This document shows, in pieces, positions 38,191 through 46,534 of a stretch of DNA of 64,000 nucleotides. Within the stretch, counting starts at the first letter, position 1; each line of letters begins with the position of its first letter. The position numbers and the translations under genes were made by a program. The notes below the pieces were generated by a model that saw nothing but the letters and a program-made list of their open reading frames with translations, was not told the DNA's origin and ran no database searches. The stretch is from contig NZ_AORV01000036.1 in NCBI RefSeq assembly GCF_000350485.1, forward strand, positions 62,001 through 126,000, written 5' to 3'. The stretch is from Ruminiclostridium cellobioparum subsp. termitidis CT1112 (GTDB lineage: Bacteria > Bacillota > Clostridia > Acetivibrionales > DSM-1351).

Positions 38191-38676
38191 CTAATTCTCC
38201 TGAGCATCCAATCTTTTATATAATTTGCCCCGCAGGTTCTCTGCAATCGAATCGGCCTCATCCGTGGAAATGCCTTCAATACTGAACTGCCCGCTTGCTG
38301 TGTGAATATTGACTACCGAAATGCCAAGCTTCCTTATGATTGGGCCCTGTGACACCGTTATATGCTGGATTCTGACAATGGGAACAATTGTATTGCCTAC
38401 AAAAAATATTCCGTGACGGATTTCAACCCTGTCATCTGTTATTATATATCCCCACTGTCTGTATTCTATTGCCGGATAAATAAACAGACCAAACAATTTA
38501 TAGAGAAGTATTAAACCGGCCCCCATATATGCATAATGTTTAAAGGGCTGGAAAAAATCCGCCTTCGACAGGAAAAACAAAGGTATCCCTATAACAACAG
38601 CTATTATAATTAATCTTATTAACCTTGAAATTCTCCATGATATTAGAATTCTCTTGTCCAGCTTATTATACTCCAT
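38191..38676 (-). CDS. Bacterial PH-domain membrane protein (YdbS type)
   Basis: Encodes 161 residues from ATG 38676 (AGGCAGG upstream; the open frame extends to 38715 without a ribosome site). Two transmembrane helices (about residues 17-37 and 45-65) precede one bPH2 module with IITDDRVEIRHGIF and VPIVRIQHITVSQGPI. YdbS-type proteins are encoded with YdbT-type proteins and are thought to act together in the membrane. The upstream 170 bases are shared with the divergent MATE transporter gene. Confidence 0.85.
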   Translation of the reverse strand: MEYNKLDKRILISWRISRLIRLIIIAVVIGIPLFFLSKADFFQPFKHYAYMGAGLILLYKLFGLFIYPAIEYRQWGYIITDDRVEIRHGIFFVGNTIVPIVRIQHITVSQGPIIRKLGISVVNIHTASGQFSIEGISTDEADSIAENLRGKLYKRLDAQEN

Positions 38677-38912
38677 GGTTTGCCTGCCTTTCGTGTAATA
38701 CTGTAATACTTTCAATTATGCCCTCGATGCAGTTTTTCTTTATGACTTATTCTGCAATCATACTCACAATATCATATTTTCACAGTATGGGCAAATAGCT
38801 ATAATATCCATTTGCCGGCCTTCATAAATATATTTGACTTTTAACTGTGTTATTTGATAAAATCAATTGTTCGAATAAATGTTCTTTTATTTACAGAATT
38901 AAAGGGGTTAAT

Positions 38913-40295
38913 ATGCAGAAAGATAATCTAAAATCTGAAAAAATGGGTACTGTACCCGTTGGACGGCTTCTTGCCGGGATGTCGCTTCCCGCAATGCTTT
39001 CAATGCTGGTTCAGTCCCTCTACAATGTTGTTGACAGTTATTTTGTTTCAAAATTGGGCGAAGAAGCTTTTACTGCCGTTTCAATAGCTTTTCCCATGCA
39101 AATTATGACTTTGGCGTTTGCTGTCGGCGTAGGTATAGGAACAAACTCTCTCATAGCCAGAAAGCTGGGTGAGGGCAAAGTCGACGAGGCCACTGTTACT
39201 GCAAGGACAGGCCTGTTCCTTGCCATATTGAATGCTGCTGCTTTTGTAATAATTGGTCTGGTGGCCTCAGGACCGTTTATATCGCTGTTTTCAGATAACC
39301 CCAGGGTAATATCCATGGGTACAACCTATCTGACAATAGTAACTGCTGCGTCGGCCGGAATGTTTATTGAAATAATCCATTCAAAAACCCTTCAGGCAAC
39401 TGGTAATATGCTCATTCCAATGATATCGCAGCTCATCGGTGCAATAACCAATATTATTCTGAATCCCATACTGATTTTCGGTTTGTTCGGGTTTCCTGAG
39501 CTGGGTATTGCCGGTTCGGCCGTTGCAACCGTTATCGGTCAGCTGACCGCAATGACCTATGTTATGACTATGTTCAGGCTGAAAAGCCATGATATTCATC
39601 TGACGCTCAAAGGCCTCAAACTGAAAAAGGAAAATGTGGTCAACATATATAAAGTCGGTGCACCATCCATAGTGATGAACGCTATCGGATCTGTCACCAC
39701 TACCGGTCTGAACGCCATACTTATGTCCTTCTCGGAAACAGCTATTGCCGTTCTGGGCATTTATTTCAAACTGCAATCCTTCGTATTTATGCCTGTTTTC
39801 GGATTAACACAGGGAGCAATGCCTATCATGGCGTATAATTTTGGTGCAAATAAAAAGAAGAGATTTTATAAGACTTTCTATCTCTCCCTGACGGTAACCA
39901 TTATTATTATGTCACTGGGGCTGTTGATGTTCCAATTGATACCCGGTCAGCTTCTGTCTATTTTCGGTCAAAGATCCGATATTGGAATTTACGCGCTCAA
40001 GACAATCAGCCTTTGTTTCCTGCCGGCCGCTTTTGGTATCATAATCACAACCATGTTCCAGGCAGTGGGTCACGGTATGAAATCACTTGTAATGTCACTG
40101 CTTCGCCAGCTGGTGTTTATTCTGCCGGGTGCATTTCTGTTCGGAAAAATCTTTGGTTTGAACGGAGTATGGTATTGTTATCCGTTTGCTGAACTGTTCT
40201 GTGTCCTGATCTTCACTCCTATCGGCTTTAAGGTCATCAGGGAAGAATTTATCCGGAAAGGTTCTTTTGAGGAGCCACTCTTAAAGGCGGGCTGA
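38913..40295 (+). CDS. MATE family multidrug/cation efflux transporter
   Basis: Encodes 460 residues from ATG 38913 (AAAGGGG upstream). Twelve hydrophobic segments in two homologous halves are visible; each half begins with a GRLLAGMSLPAMLSMLVQSLYNVVDSYFVS-type segment, and the first is clear at residues 15-45. The AFTAVSIAFP motif and the mid-protein VGAPSIVMNAIGS repeat support the MATE family (Na+ or H+ antiporters). It is monocistronic, divergent from ydbS-like, and ends at a bidirectional terminator shared with the flagellar operon. The substrate is not predictable. Confidence 0.93.
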   Translation: MQKDNLKSEKMGTVPVGRLLAGMSLPAMLSMLVQSLYNVVDSYFVSKLGEEAFTAVSIAFPMQIMTLAFAVGVGIGTNSLIARKLGEGKVDEATVTARTGLFLAILNAAAFVIIGLVASGPFISLFSDNPRVISMGTTYLTIVTAASAGMFIEIIHSKTLQATGNMLIPMISQLIGAITNIILNPILIFGLFGFPELGIAGSAVATVIGQLTAMTYVMTMFRLKSHDIHLTLKGLKLKKENVVNIYKVGAPSIVMNAIGSVTTTGLNAILMSFSETAIAVLGIYFKLQSFVFMPVFGLTQGAMPIMAYNFGANKKKRFYKTFYLSLTVTIIIMSLGLLMFQLIPGQLLSIFGQRSDIGIYALKTISLCFLPAAFGIIITTMFQAVGHGMKSLVMSLLRQLVFILPGAFLFGKIFGLNGVWYCYPFAELFCVLIFTPIGFKVIREEFIRKGSFEEPLLKAG

Positions 40296-40310
40296 TGCAG
40301 TCACACCGTT

Positions 40311-40349
40311 AAAAAACCACTTTGAGCACCAGCTCAGAGTGGTTTTTTT
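40311..40349. terminator. Bidirectional terminator between MATE gene and flagellar operon
   Basis: Stem AAAAAACCACTTTGAGC / GCTCAGAGTGGTTTTTT (one wobble position) with a 4-base loop and T-runs on both strands. It ends the MATE gene on the plus strand and the long flagellar/chemotaxis operon on the minus strand; its right edge touches the stop codon of the last operon gene. Confidence 0.93.
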
Positions 40350-40896
40350 ATAAACTGCATATGACTTTAACAATGTGAACATAATCATCATTTTTCTTGA
40401 AGGTATAAGTGCCTATATTGATTTTCTTTGTGGCACTATATGCGGCCAAGGTATCCACAAACTTTTTCATATCCGATATGACACCTTTATCATACAAAAG
40501 TTGTGCCACCATGGTGGAATTATAGCCCCGCTTTATTTCCACCGTTATATTTTTCCCCTCCGCATCAGGCTCTGCCGGAGTTTGGATTTCAGGTTTCCCG
40601 GCCTCATCGGTTTGCTGTGCAGCAGCGCTGTTTTGAGAGTCTGATCCGGTACTTCCGGAAGGTGTATGATCTTCAGGATTTCCTGTCTGAGTGGCTGCTG
40701 CTGCATCATCCTCTACAAGGCGGACTGGTTCAACCATGCCGTAACCTTTGGCCAGTCTGACTATTTCTTCCCTGGAAAGGTCCGTGGCATCTGAACGGGT
40801 TCCGTCACCGCCCGAATAAATAAGACCTGCTACCGAAGTTATGACCATTCCTATACCGATACCTAATATAATACTTTTTTCATGAACTTTTCTCAT
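40348..40896 (-). CDS. MltG/YceG-like C-terminal domain protein, last gene of the flagellar operon
   Basis: Encodes 182 residues: one N-terminal transmembrane helix (about 8-28), a low-complexity linker rich in Ala, Gln, Glu and Pro, then a short domain (about 120-182, VEIKRGYNSTMVAQLLYDKGVISDM) like the LysM-like N-terminal part of YceG/MltG endolytic transglycosylases. The catalytic domain is absent, so it is not a transglycosylase. Its ATG overlaps the previous gene's stop (ATGA). A link to peptidoglycan at the flagellar base is possible but unproven. Confidence 0.7.
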   Translation of the reverse strand: MRKVHEKSIILGIGIGMVITSVAGLIYSGGDGTRSDATDLSREEIVRLAKGYGMVEPVRLVEDDAAAATQTGNPEDHTPSGSTGSDSQNSAAAQQTDEAGKPEIQTPAEPDAEGKNITVEIKRGYNSTMVAQLLYDKGVISDMKKFVDTLAAYSATKKINIGTYTFKKNDDYVHIVKVICSL

Positions 40897-41804
40897 TTGC
40901 TCAGTCCTCTGATCAGATTAATTTCACCTTTGCCTATTTTGAGCCTGTCAGCTATTTCGTCATTAGTCATTCCCTGTTCTATCATTTTCAGAACCTCATG
41001 TCTCTTATTGTTCAAAACAAGCTTTGACTTATTGCCGTCAGCTTCAATATCAGACCTGGGGCCGGTACTGAGCGGGGTGAATTCTTTTTCTTCCGGTTGA
41101 ATAAGCTCCTGTGCATTTATGTCATCGTCAACTTTCAGATGTTCCATATGCTTTTCAGCTTCCTGCGGTATTATAGCTTCATTCAGCCTTACATCCTGCT
41201 GCATTGTAGCTTCATTCAGCTTTTCATCCTGTTGCAGCTTTACATCTTCATTTGGCTTTACATCCTGCTGCGGATTTACATCTTCATTTGGTTTTATTTC
41301 TTCCTGCCGTTTTATATTATCTTTGGCCTTCCTGCCTTTCTTCTGAGCAGCTTCCTTTGTGTGCGTATTTCCACTGGTCGGGGAAACCTGCTCAATTTCA
41401 GAGGGCATTACAGGAACGGGAATCTTTGCCACGGGTACCGACGGCATGGGATTAACTCTCACAGATACCGCGGGCCTTAGCATTTGATTGTACACCCCGG
41501 CCCCCTTGCTCAAATTTTCAGATGGCTGATAATATTCATCATCAGCCTGTGCCCTGGTATACTTATCAAAAAATTCCTGATTTTTCTCCGAAATTGAAGT
41601 TACAACATAATCGGACATTTTGTTCAGTTCCTGGAGCATTTCTTCAGAATCCTGAATCAGGTTAAACATCTCTTCCTTTTTTCTGTCAAACTCCTTGAAA
41701 AAATCTTTTCCGTTAACCTTGTCCATTACAATAAAAAACAGGGATCCAATTATTAATAAAATCCCTAAAAATATAATACTTACGTAAAAAGCACCCATGT
41801 TCAC
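40893..41804 (-). CDS. DUF6115-type membrane protein of the flagellar operon
   Basis: Encodes 303 residues: an N-terminal transmembrane helix (about 5-27), a helical segment, a long charged repeat region and a C-terminal helix-turn-helix-like motif (VLKMIEQGMTNDEIADRL, then KGEINLIRGL). Between residues about 165 and 240 the sequence repeats short Asn-Glu-Asp / Gln-Gln-Asp units of about 7-9 residues. Proteins of this type end many clostridial flagellar operons, with unknown function. It precedes the MltG-like gene with a 4-base overlap. Confidence 0.75.
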   Translation of the reverse strand: MNMGAFYVSIIFLGILLIIGSLFFIVMDKVNGKDFFKEFDRKKEEMFNLIQDSEEMLQELNKMSDYVVTSISEKNQEFFDKYTRAQADDEYYQPSENLSKGAGVYNQMLRPAVSVRVNPMPSVPVAKIPVPVMPSEIEQVSPTSGNTHTKEAAQKKGRKAKDNIKRQEEIKPNEDVNPQQDVKPNEDVKLQQDEKLNEATMQQDVRLNEAIIPQEAEKHMEHLKVDDDINAQELIQPEEKEFTPLSTGPRSDIEADGNKSKLVLNNKRHEVLKMIEQGMTNDEIADRLKIGKGEINLIRGLSK

Positions 41805-41814
41805 CTCAATGAAA

Positions 41815-42099
41815 CTATATCCTTATATCAATTCTAGGCGTATTTTCTCCATTATTCTTTTGCTTCTTTTTTTTCTCGTTCTGCTTATTATTATCTTTTT
41901 GCTGTTTCTCATTTACTCGTCCGCCCTGTACATTTTCCCTGGCAACAACCTGCTTCATACTGTGATCTATCCTGTCACGGTTTGCCTCGGCCTGCTGCTG
42001 GTGTACAGCCTGGTTTTTGTTGGCCTCGTCGTTATACGTTTTGGACAGCTCAGTTGTTTTGGGATACAAAACCTGAAAATCCATTGGTTTAATTGACAT
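41815..42099 (-). CDS. Small charged protein of the flagellar operon
   Basis: Encodes 94 residues, hydrophilic, with no signal peptide. It begins MSIKPMDFQVLYPKTTELSK, contains a central Gln/Ala/Asn helix, and the last 35 residues are very rich in Lys, Asn and Gln. Similar small genes follow fapA in related operons, which suggests a conserved accessory role. GGGGG lies 7 bases before the ATG. I do not recognise a domain. Confidence 0.75.
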   Translation of the reverse strand: MSIKPMDFQVLYPKTTELSKTYNDEANKNQAVHQQQAEANRDRIDHSMKQVVARENVQGGRVNEKQQKDNNKQNEKKKKQKNNGENTPRIDIRI

Positions 42100-42137
42100 A
42101 TTAACCGCCCCCCTCTGATTTGCTGTGTAAAACAGCC

Positions 42138-43529
42138 CTATCTATCAACGGCGCCAACCCTGATATCGGCTCCGTCCCTGTACAGGGTACAATACTGCAA
42201 GGTTTCTTTAACATACATAGTGCAGGTTCCTATAGTGACTTTCACACCCGGATAGATTGTATTCAGGGAACGTACTTTTCCGCTGACTTCCTGCTGAAGT
42301 TTTTCATCAAGTATGACCATTTCATTTTTGAGCTCTTCCACCCTTGATGAAAGATATATCTTGGTTCTAACGCTCTTTGTCAGGATTTCCTGTTTATCAG
42401 GTGTCAGCGCACCCATGCCTTCGAGTTTTTTCAATATGGTTATTGCCTGTTCTGCTTTTTTGATATCGGATTCACTGGAGGATAATTCTTCCTTAACCTG
42501 TTTATAACGTTCTCTCACCGTAGGATCGGTACCAACCTCCAGATCGGTTACAGTGGCCATATGAGAGCCGATTACTTTTGCGACAATGATCTTGCCTACC
42601 TTACAGGTACCTCCCACCAGCAGACCTTTTCTTCCGGTCAGTTCAAGCTTGTTTCCGCATTTTATGTTGCTGTGCATGACGGCTTCTGCCTGGATGTTAC
42701 CCTGTGCCTCCACATTGCAATACTCAATATATCTGGATACTATATCTCCGCCGGCAATGAGGGTCCCTTTGCCCATACCCTGCATTCCCCTTCTGAGAAT
42801 AATGTTTCCGCCTGCCCTGATTGTGGCTCCTTCCACTACTCCGTAAACCTCAACATTCCCTCCTGCTTCAACGCTGAAGCCGGATAAAACATTTCCTTTT
42901 ATAATGACACTTCCCACAAAAGTTACATTTCCGGTTGAATTGTCAACATCTGCCGGAACCTCGTGGTTTGTGTAGACACTTACCTTTGTGGCATCAAGAT
43001 ATTCTACCTCTCCGGCGGTGGAGGCATACAATTTTTGTCCGTCTTCCGATACCTGTACATTTTTTCCCCGCGGCATTACCGCAGGTCTGCCGTTCACAGC
43101 AGCAATTACCTTGCCTCTGACCGTCATACCCTGAGTCCCCATCAACGGCGGTTCCAGAGAGCAGAGCAGCTGGCCCTGGCTTACAGATTGAATCAAATTC
43201 AATTCCCTGTAGTTTATCCTGCCATCATCCAATAGGGTTGGAGACTTGGCTACCGATGTATCAAAATGATAAATTACCGATCCGTTTTTTCCATTTTGTG
43301 CCGGGATACCTTCTGCTATACATATTTCTTCATTATAAATCGGCCTGTTACTGCATAAGTCAATGACATCTTCCTTGATCCCGTATGTAACCTTCTGATT
43401 TTGAAGCGCAGAAATTATTTCGTCCCTGCTCACTCTGGAATAGTCTTCGCTTGGATAGATGGTTACAAACGCCTTTAGCTCGTCAGGCGAAACAGTAACC
43501 AGGATTTTTAAATCGTTTTGATTTGCCAT
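42138..43529 (-). CDS. fapA: FapA (DUF342) family protein
   Basis: Encodes 463 residues from ATG 43529, with AAAGGAG 5 bases upstream and a 10-base gap after sigD. The N-terminal part has the DUF342 region; the middle is a right-handed parallel beta-helix rich in glycine (VTFVGSVIIKGNVLSGFS, VEAGGNVEVYGVVEGATIRA), the FapA core; the C-terminus is a coiled coil (about 345-420) plus a beta segment. Such proteins are frequent in flagellar operons of Clostridia but their function is unclear. It lies directly after the late sigma factor. Confidence 0.88.
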   Translation of the reverse strand: MANQNDLKILVTVSPDELKAFVTIYPSEDYSRVSRDEIISALQNQKVTYGIKEDVIDLCSNRPIYNEEICIAEGIPAQNGKNGSVIYHFDTSVAKSPTLLDDGRINYRELNLIQSVSQGQLLCSLEPPLMGTQGMTVRGKVIAAVNGRPAVMPRGKNVQVSEDGQKLYASTAGEVEYLDATKVSVYTNHEVPADVDNSTGNVTFVGSVIIKGNVLSGFSVEAGGNVEVYGVVEGATIRAGGNIILRRGMQGMGKGTLIAGGDIVSRYIEYCNVEAQGNIQAEAVMHSNIKCGNKLELTGRKGLLVGGTCKVGKIIVAKVIGSHMATVTDLEVGTDPTVRERYKQVKEELSSSESDIKKAEQAITILKKLEGMGALTPDKQEILTKSVRTKIYLSSRVEELKNEMVILDEKLQQEVSGKVRSLNTIYPGVKVTIGTCTMYVKETLQYCTLYRDGADIRVGAVDR

Positions 43530-43539
43530 AAACTCTCCT

Positions 43540-44307
43540 TTAAGATTCAAGCATTATTTTGTGTCTGAACAATTTGCCTCTCATCCTTAAAAGTGCTTTT
43601 GTGTGCAGCTGAGATATTCTGGACTCAGTTACATTCATTATGGCACTTATTTCTTTCAAAGTAAGTTCTTCGAAATAATAAAAAGTAATTACCGCTTTCT
43701 CTTTTTCGGGTAATTTGTTTATGGAATCAGCCAACAGCTCTTTAATCTCACTGAACTCCAAAGAAGCTTCAGGCTTGTCCTCAGTATTTTCACTGACTAT
43801 TTCAAGGCCCCTCTCATAATTTTGTTCCATAAATTCTTCCAATGACATCATTGAAGAAACATTAACATCATTAAGGAGCCTATAAAAATCATCCATACTT
43901 ATTCCAAGCTTCTCAGCCACTTCTTTGTCGGTAGCCGAATGACCGCATTCATTCTCTATCTCTGCATAAACTCTTTCCAGTTCCTTGTTTTTCTGTCTCA
44001 AAGATCTCGGAACCCAATCCAGATCTCTGATACTATCTATTATAGACCCCCTTATTCTTAAAGAGGCATATGTTTCAAACTTAGCACCTTTTGTAACATC
44101 GAACTTCTCAATGGCATCTATAAGTCCAAAAGCTCCATAACCAACCAGATCATCAAATTCCACATTTGATCCGAAGTAGATACTTAACCTTCCTGCTACG
44201 TATTTAATCAGATATGCATAATGAATAATTAATTTTTCTTTTGCAGCAGGATCTTTATTTTCAGTATATTGCTTCCAAAGCTGATTAATATTGTTCATAC
44301 CAAGCAT
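43540..44307 (-). CDS. sigD: SigD/FliA-type flagellar sigma factor (sigma-28)
   Basis: Encodes 255 residues with sigma-70 regions 2 (ILVGYGAFGLIDAIEKFD-like segment and YASLRIRGSIIDSIRDLDW), 3 and 4 (LTLKEISAIMNVTESRISQLHTKAL). The WVPRSLRQK and RIRGSIIDSIR segments are typical for the FliA/SigD/WhiG group that directs transcription of late flagellar and chemotaxis genes. The ATG at 44307 has GGGGG 7 bases before it. Its place inside the operon couples sigma synthesis to transcription through the whole cluster. Confidence 0.95.
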   Translation of the reverse strand: MLGMNNINQLWKQYTENKDPAAKEKLIIHYAYLIKYVAGRLSIYFGSNVEFDDLVGYGAFGLIDAIEKFDVTKGAKFETYASLRIRGSIIDSIRDLDWVPRSLRQKNKELERVYAEIENECGHSATDKEVAEKLGISMDDFYRLLNDVNVSSMMSLEEFMEQNYERGLEIVSENTEDKPEASLEFSEIKELLADSINKLPEKEKAVITFYYFEELTLKEISAIMNVTESRISQLHTKALLRMRGKLFRHKIMLES

Positions 44308-44344
44308 GTAAATCCCCCATTAAATTACTATACATCACCAAAGT

Positions 44345-44737
44345 CTATTCTTTCACTTTTGTCCTGATCGCTTGTGATAGATCTAGTGGAGAAAAATCAT
44401 CGTCCTGGCTGCTGCCGGCAAACAAATCCAATTTAGTCCCTAAATGTTCTTCCTGCTTAAGCTTTTCATTCTTTTCCTGCTCTAGTTTAATTTGTTCAAG
44501 TTTGAATTGTTCAAGCTGCTGCTGCCTTTCAGCTTCCAGTTTCTGTTTGTTCTGTTCTTCGACGATTCCGGCCAATGTAGTACTCAGAATTTTACCAAGT
44601 ACATAGAAACCAATCAGAGCTATTATCATTCGTATGCACGTCTGATTTGTACTGGAGTTGTTTGAAATACTCACAACTCCGGTTAGTATTGAGGCAGCCA
44701 TTGCCAATAAAAACGGTATTTTCATAATTGTCTCCAT
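44345..44737 (-). CDS. Small membrane protein with coiled-coil tail
   Basis: Encodes 130 residues: two hydrophobic segments (about 7-25 and 35-58) and a charged Gln/Glu/Lys helix (about 62-100), followed by an acidic tail. No family is recognised, though genes of this shape are often found between cheD and sigD in Clostridia. GAGGTAAG precedes the ATG. The order suggests a flagellar-related function. Confidence 0.72.
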   Translation of the reverse strand: METIMKIPFLLAMAASILTGVVSISNNSSTNQTCIRMIIALIGFYVLGKILSTTLAGIVEEQNKQKLEAERQQQLEQFKLEQIKLEQEKNEKLKQEEHLGTKLDLFAGSSQDDDFSPLDLSQAIRTKVKE

Positions 44738-44836
44738 TCTTACCTCTCATTTACGCCTTAATGCGATTGAAAGCAAAGCCAATCATACGGCTCTGTAAAG
44801 AATATCTACATTCTTTTCTTTTGTTAAAATAAAATG

Positions 44837-45325
44837 CTATAATTGCTTGATTCCACAGCCAATGGTCTTAACCATCAGTCTGCCGTCATCCGAAAAAATT
44901 TCAATGGTACGTCCATAATTCCCGCCTGTATCCTCAGAAATAACCGGTATTTTTAATTCTTTCAGTTTTTCTTTGGAAGCGATTACATTTCTATAACCAA
45001 TTCTCATTAATTCCGATCCCTGGCTGAATGCAAACATCTGTGCTCCTCCGGCCAGTTTGGCTGTTATCCGTTCCTTTCGTGCACCTAATTTTACCATATC
45101 TTCTACCAATCGAACAATAGCAGTATCAGCAAATTTTGCAATGTTACTATTATTTTTTGCCTGCTCACTGGAGGGTAACATAACGTGAGCCAAACCGACA
45201 ATTTTAGTAGCAGAGTCATACAAGGCAACGCCCACACAGGAGCCCAACCCAAGCGTTGTTATCATACAAGGATGGTGGGCGGAATTCAGATCAGCCATAC
45301 CAACCTTTATAATTTCTATATCCAT
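44837..45325 (-). CDS. cheD: CheD, chemoreceptor glutamine deamidase
   Basis: Encodes 162 residues with the CheD active-site pattern: Cys in LGLGSCVGVALYD, His in GLAHVMLP and the Ser/Thr region near ITAKLAGGAQMF. CheD deamidates glutamines in chemoreceptors and, in Bacillus-type chemotaxis, binds CheC to raise its phosphatase activity. The gene follows cheC by one base and the GGGAG ribosome site lies at the end of cheC. The pair supports a Bacillus-like adaptation system. Confidence 0.95.
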   Translation of the reverse strand: MDIEIIKVGMADLNSAHHPCMITTLGLGSCVGVALYDSATKIVGLAHVMLPSSEQAKNNSNIAKFADTAIVRLVEDMVKLGARKERITAKLAGGAQMFAFSQGSELMRIGYRNVIASKEKLKELKIPVISEDTGGNYGRTIEIFSDDGRLMVKTIGCGIKQL

Positions 45326-45326
45326 A

Positions 45327-45944
45327 TTATTCTATAACTCCCAATGCTTTTAATAATACCTCATATGAATCCACATCAGGTATTAAAAGAAAGTCCCCGA
45401 ATACTTTAGTAATGCCTTCGCTGAACTCAGTCTCTATATACAGGACCGAGTCGCCTACTTTTCCGAATTCTATGGCAGGAACACTCAGTATGGCACCGGC
45501 CATATCTATTGCCAATTCTGGTATCGAAGGCAGAATCTTAAGATTTGTCAAGCCCGCAAGTGCATTCAGATATGAACCGGTCAGTATGTTTCCTATTTCC
45601 TTAAGCGCCGACAGCTCCATTTCGTCAAATTCCAGGCTGGTGGAATCACTGCCCAAAAGAATATTGACCAGTTGCCTTGCAGCATAATTGTCAAGGACAA
45701 ACATCATTATTCCGGTCATATCTCCGGTGACACTTAATAATATTCCAACTACGATTATTTCTTCTCCGCCCAACATCTGGCTGACCTTGTCAAAACCCAT
45801 GATCTTAACCTTTGGCACAGCCATATCCACTTTTTTATCAATCATCTTTGCCAGAGATGTTACAGCGTTTCCGGCTCCGATATTTCCGATTTCTTTAAGC
45901 ACATCCATCTGTATATTGCTTAACTCATCAAAACTAATCGCCAT
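45327..45944 (-). CDS. cheC: CheC, CheY-P phosphatase
   Basis: Encodes 205 residues with two copies of the CheC/FliY active-site signature, DVLKEIGNIGAGNAV (about 14-28) and SALKEIGNILTGSYLNAL (about 111-128), in which Glu and Asn catalyse dephosphorylation of CheY-P. It lies between cheW and cheD. CheC and CheD form a complex that provides feedback control. GAGGTAAAGG precedes the ATG. Confidence 0.95.
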   Translation of the reverse strand: MAISFDELSNIQMDVLKEIGNIGAGNAVTSLAKMIDKKVDMAVPKVKIMGFDKVSQMLGGEEIIVVGILLSVTGDMTGIMMFVLDNYAARQLVNILLGSDSTSLEFDEMELSALKEIGNILTGSYLNALAGLTNLKILPSIPELAIDMAGAILSVPAIEFGKVGDSVLYIETEFSEGITKVFGDFLLIPDVDSYEVLLKALGVIE

Positions 45945-45969
45945 TACCTTTACCTCAATCTTTTTTTAA

Positions 45970-46416
45970 TCAAAGCTTAACTAATTTCTCAAAGTTTATT
46001 AAAGTTACAATTTCACCGCCAACCTTGCCTATACCTGAGATATATTCCGCTGCTGCGCTGTTTATAAGGCTTGAAGTATTTTCTATATCCTCACCGCTCA
46101 GCTGGATGGTCTGAAGTACCTGATCCACTATAACCCCTATGGATATCTCCTCCAGCTTCAAAATAATTATCCTGGTTTCCTCTGTTTCCTCAACAGGCGG
46201 CAGATTGAATTTTGCCCTTAGATCCATAACCGGGATAATGTCACCTCTCAGGTTTATTACTCCCTTTATGAATTCCGGTGTTTTGGGAACTCTTGTTATG
46301 GTTTTCATTCTGTCTATTGTTGTTATTTTTAAGGAGTCTATTCCAAAGCGTTCTTCCCCAAGACGGAATATAATAAATTGTTTTGTATCAAAATCAATTA
46401 CCTGTGCTTCTGCCAT
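45970..46416 (-). CDS. cheW: CheW, receptor-kinase coupling protein
   Basis: Encodes 148 residues of a single CheW domain: FIIFRLGEERFGIDSLKI, TRVPKTPEFIKGVINLRGDI and PVMDLRAKF, followed by IIVDQVLQT-type strands. It couples chemoreceptors to CheA at the cell pole or in clusters. AGGAGG lies 5 bases before the ATG. The leader upstream of the ribosome site carries a 14-base motif shared with the fliO leader. Confidence 0.95.
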   Translation of the reverse strand: MAEAQVIDFDTKQFIIFRLGEERFGIDSLKITTIDRMKTITRVPKTPEFIKGVINLRGDIIPVMDLRAKFNLPPVEETEETRIIILKLEEISIGVIVDQVLQTIQLSGEDIENTSSLINSAAAEYISGIGKVGGEIVTLINFEKLVKL

Positions 46417-46440
46417 ATTAACCTCCTAGCCATTTTATGG

Positions 46441-46454
46441 CTTTGAGCCGCAAT
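46441..46454 (-). repeat. 14-base leader motif upstream of cheW, shared with fliO
   Basis: The minus strand reads ATTGCGGCTCAAAG followed by CCATAAAATGGCT and then AGGAGG. The same 14-mer occurs at 58303-58316 before fliO with the same downstream order. The segment AGCCATAAAATGGCT can form a small hairpin just before the ribosome site. Confidence 0.6.
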
Positions 46455-46534
46455 AGCGGCCAAAAATAATAATGAAATTTGTTTACTCCTCCACCGCTAT
46501 AAGGCGAATATATGTACGCCGTCAATAGATATTT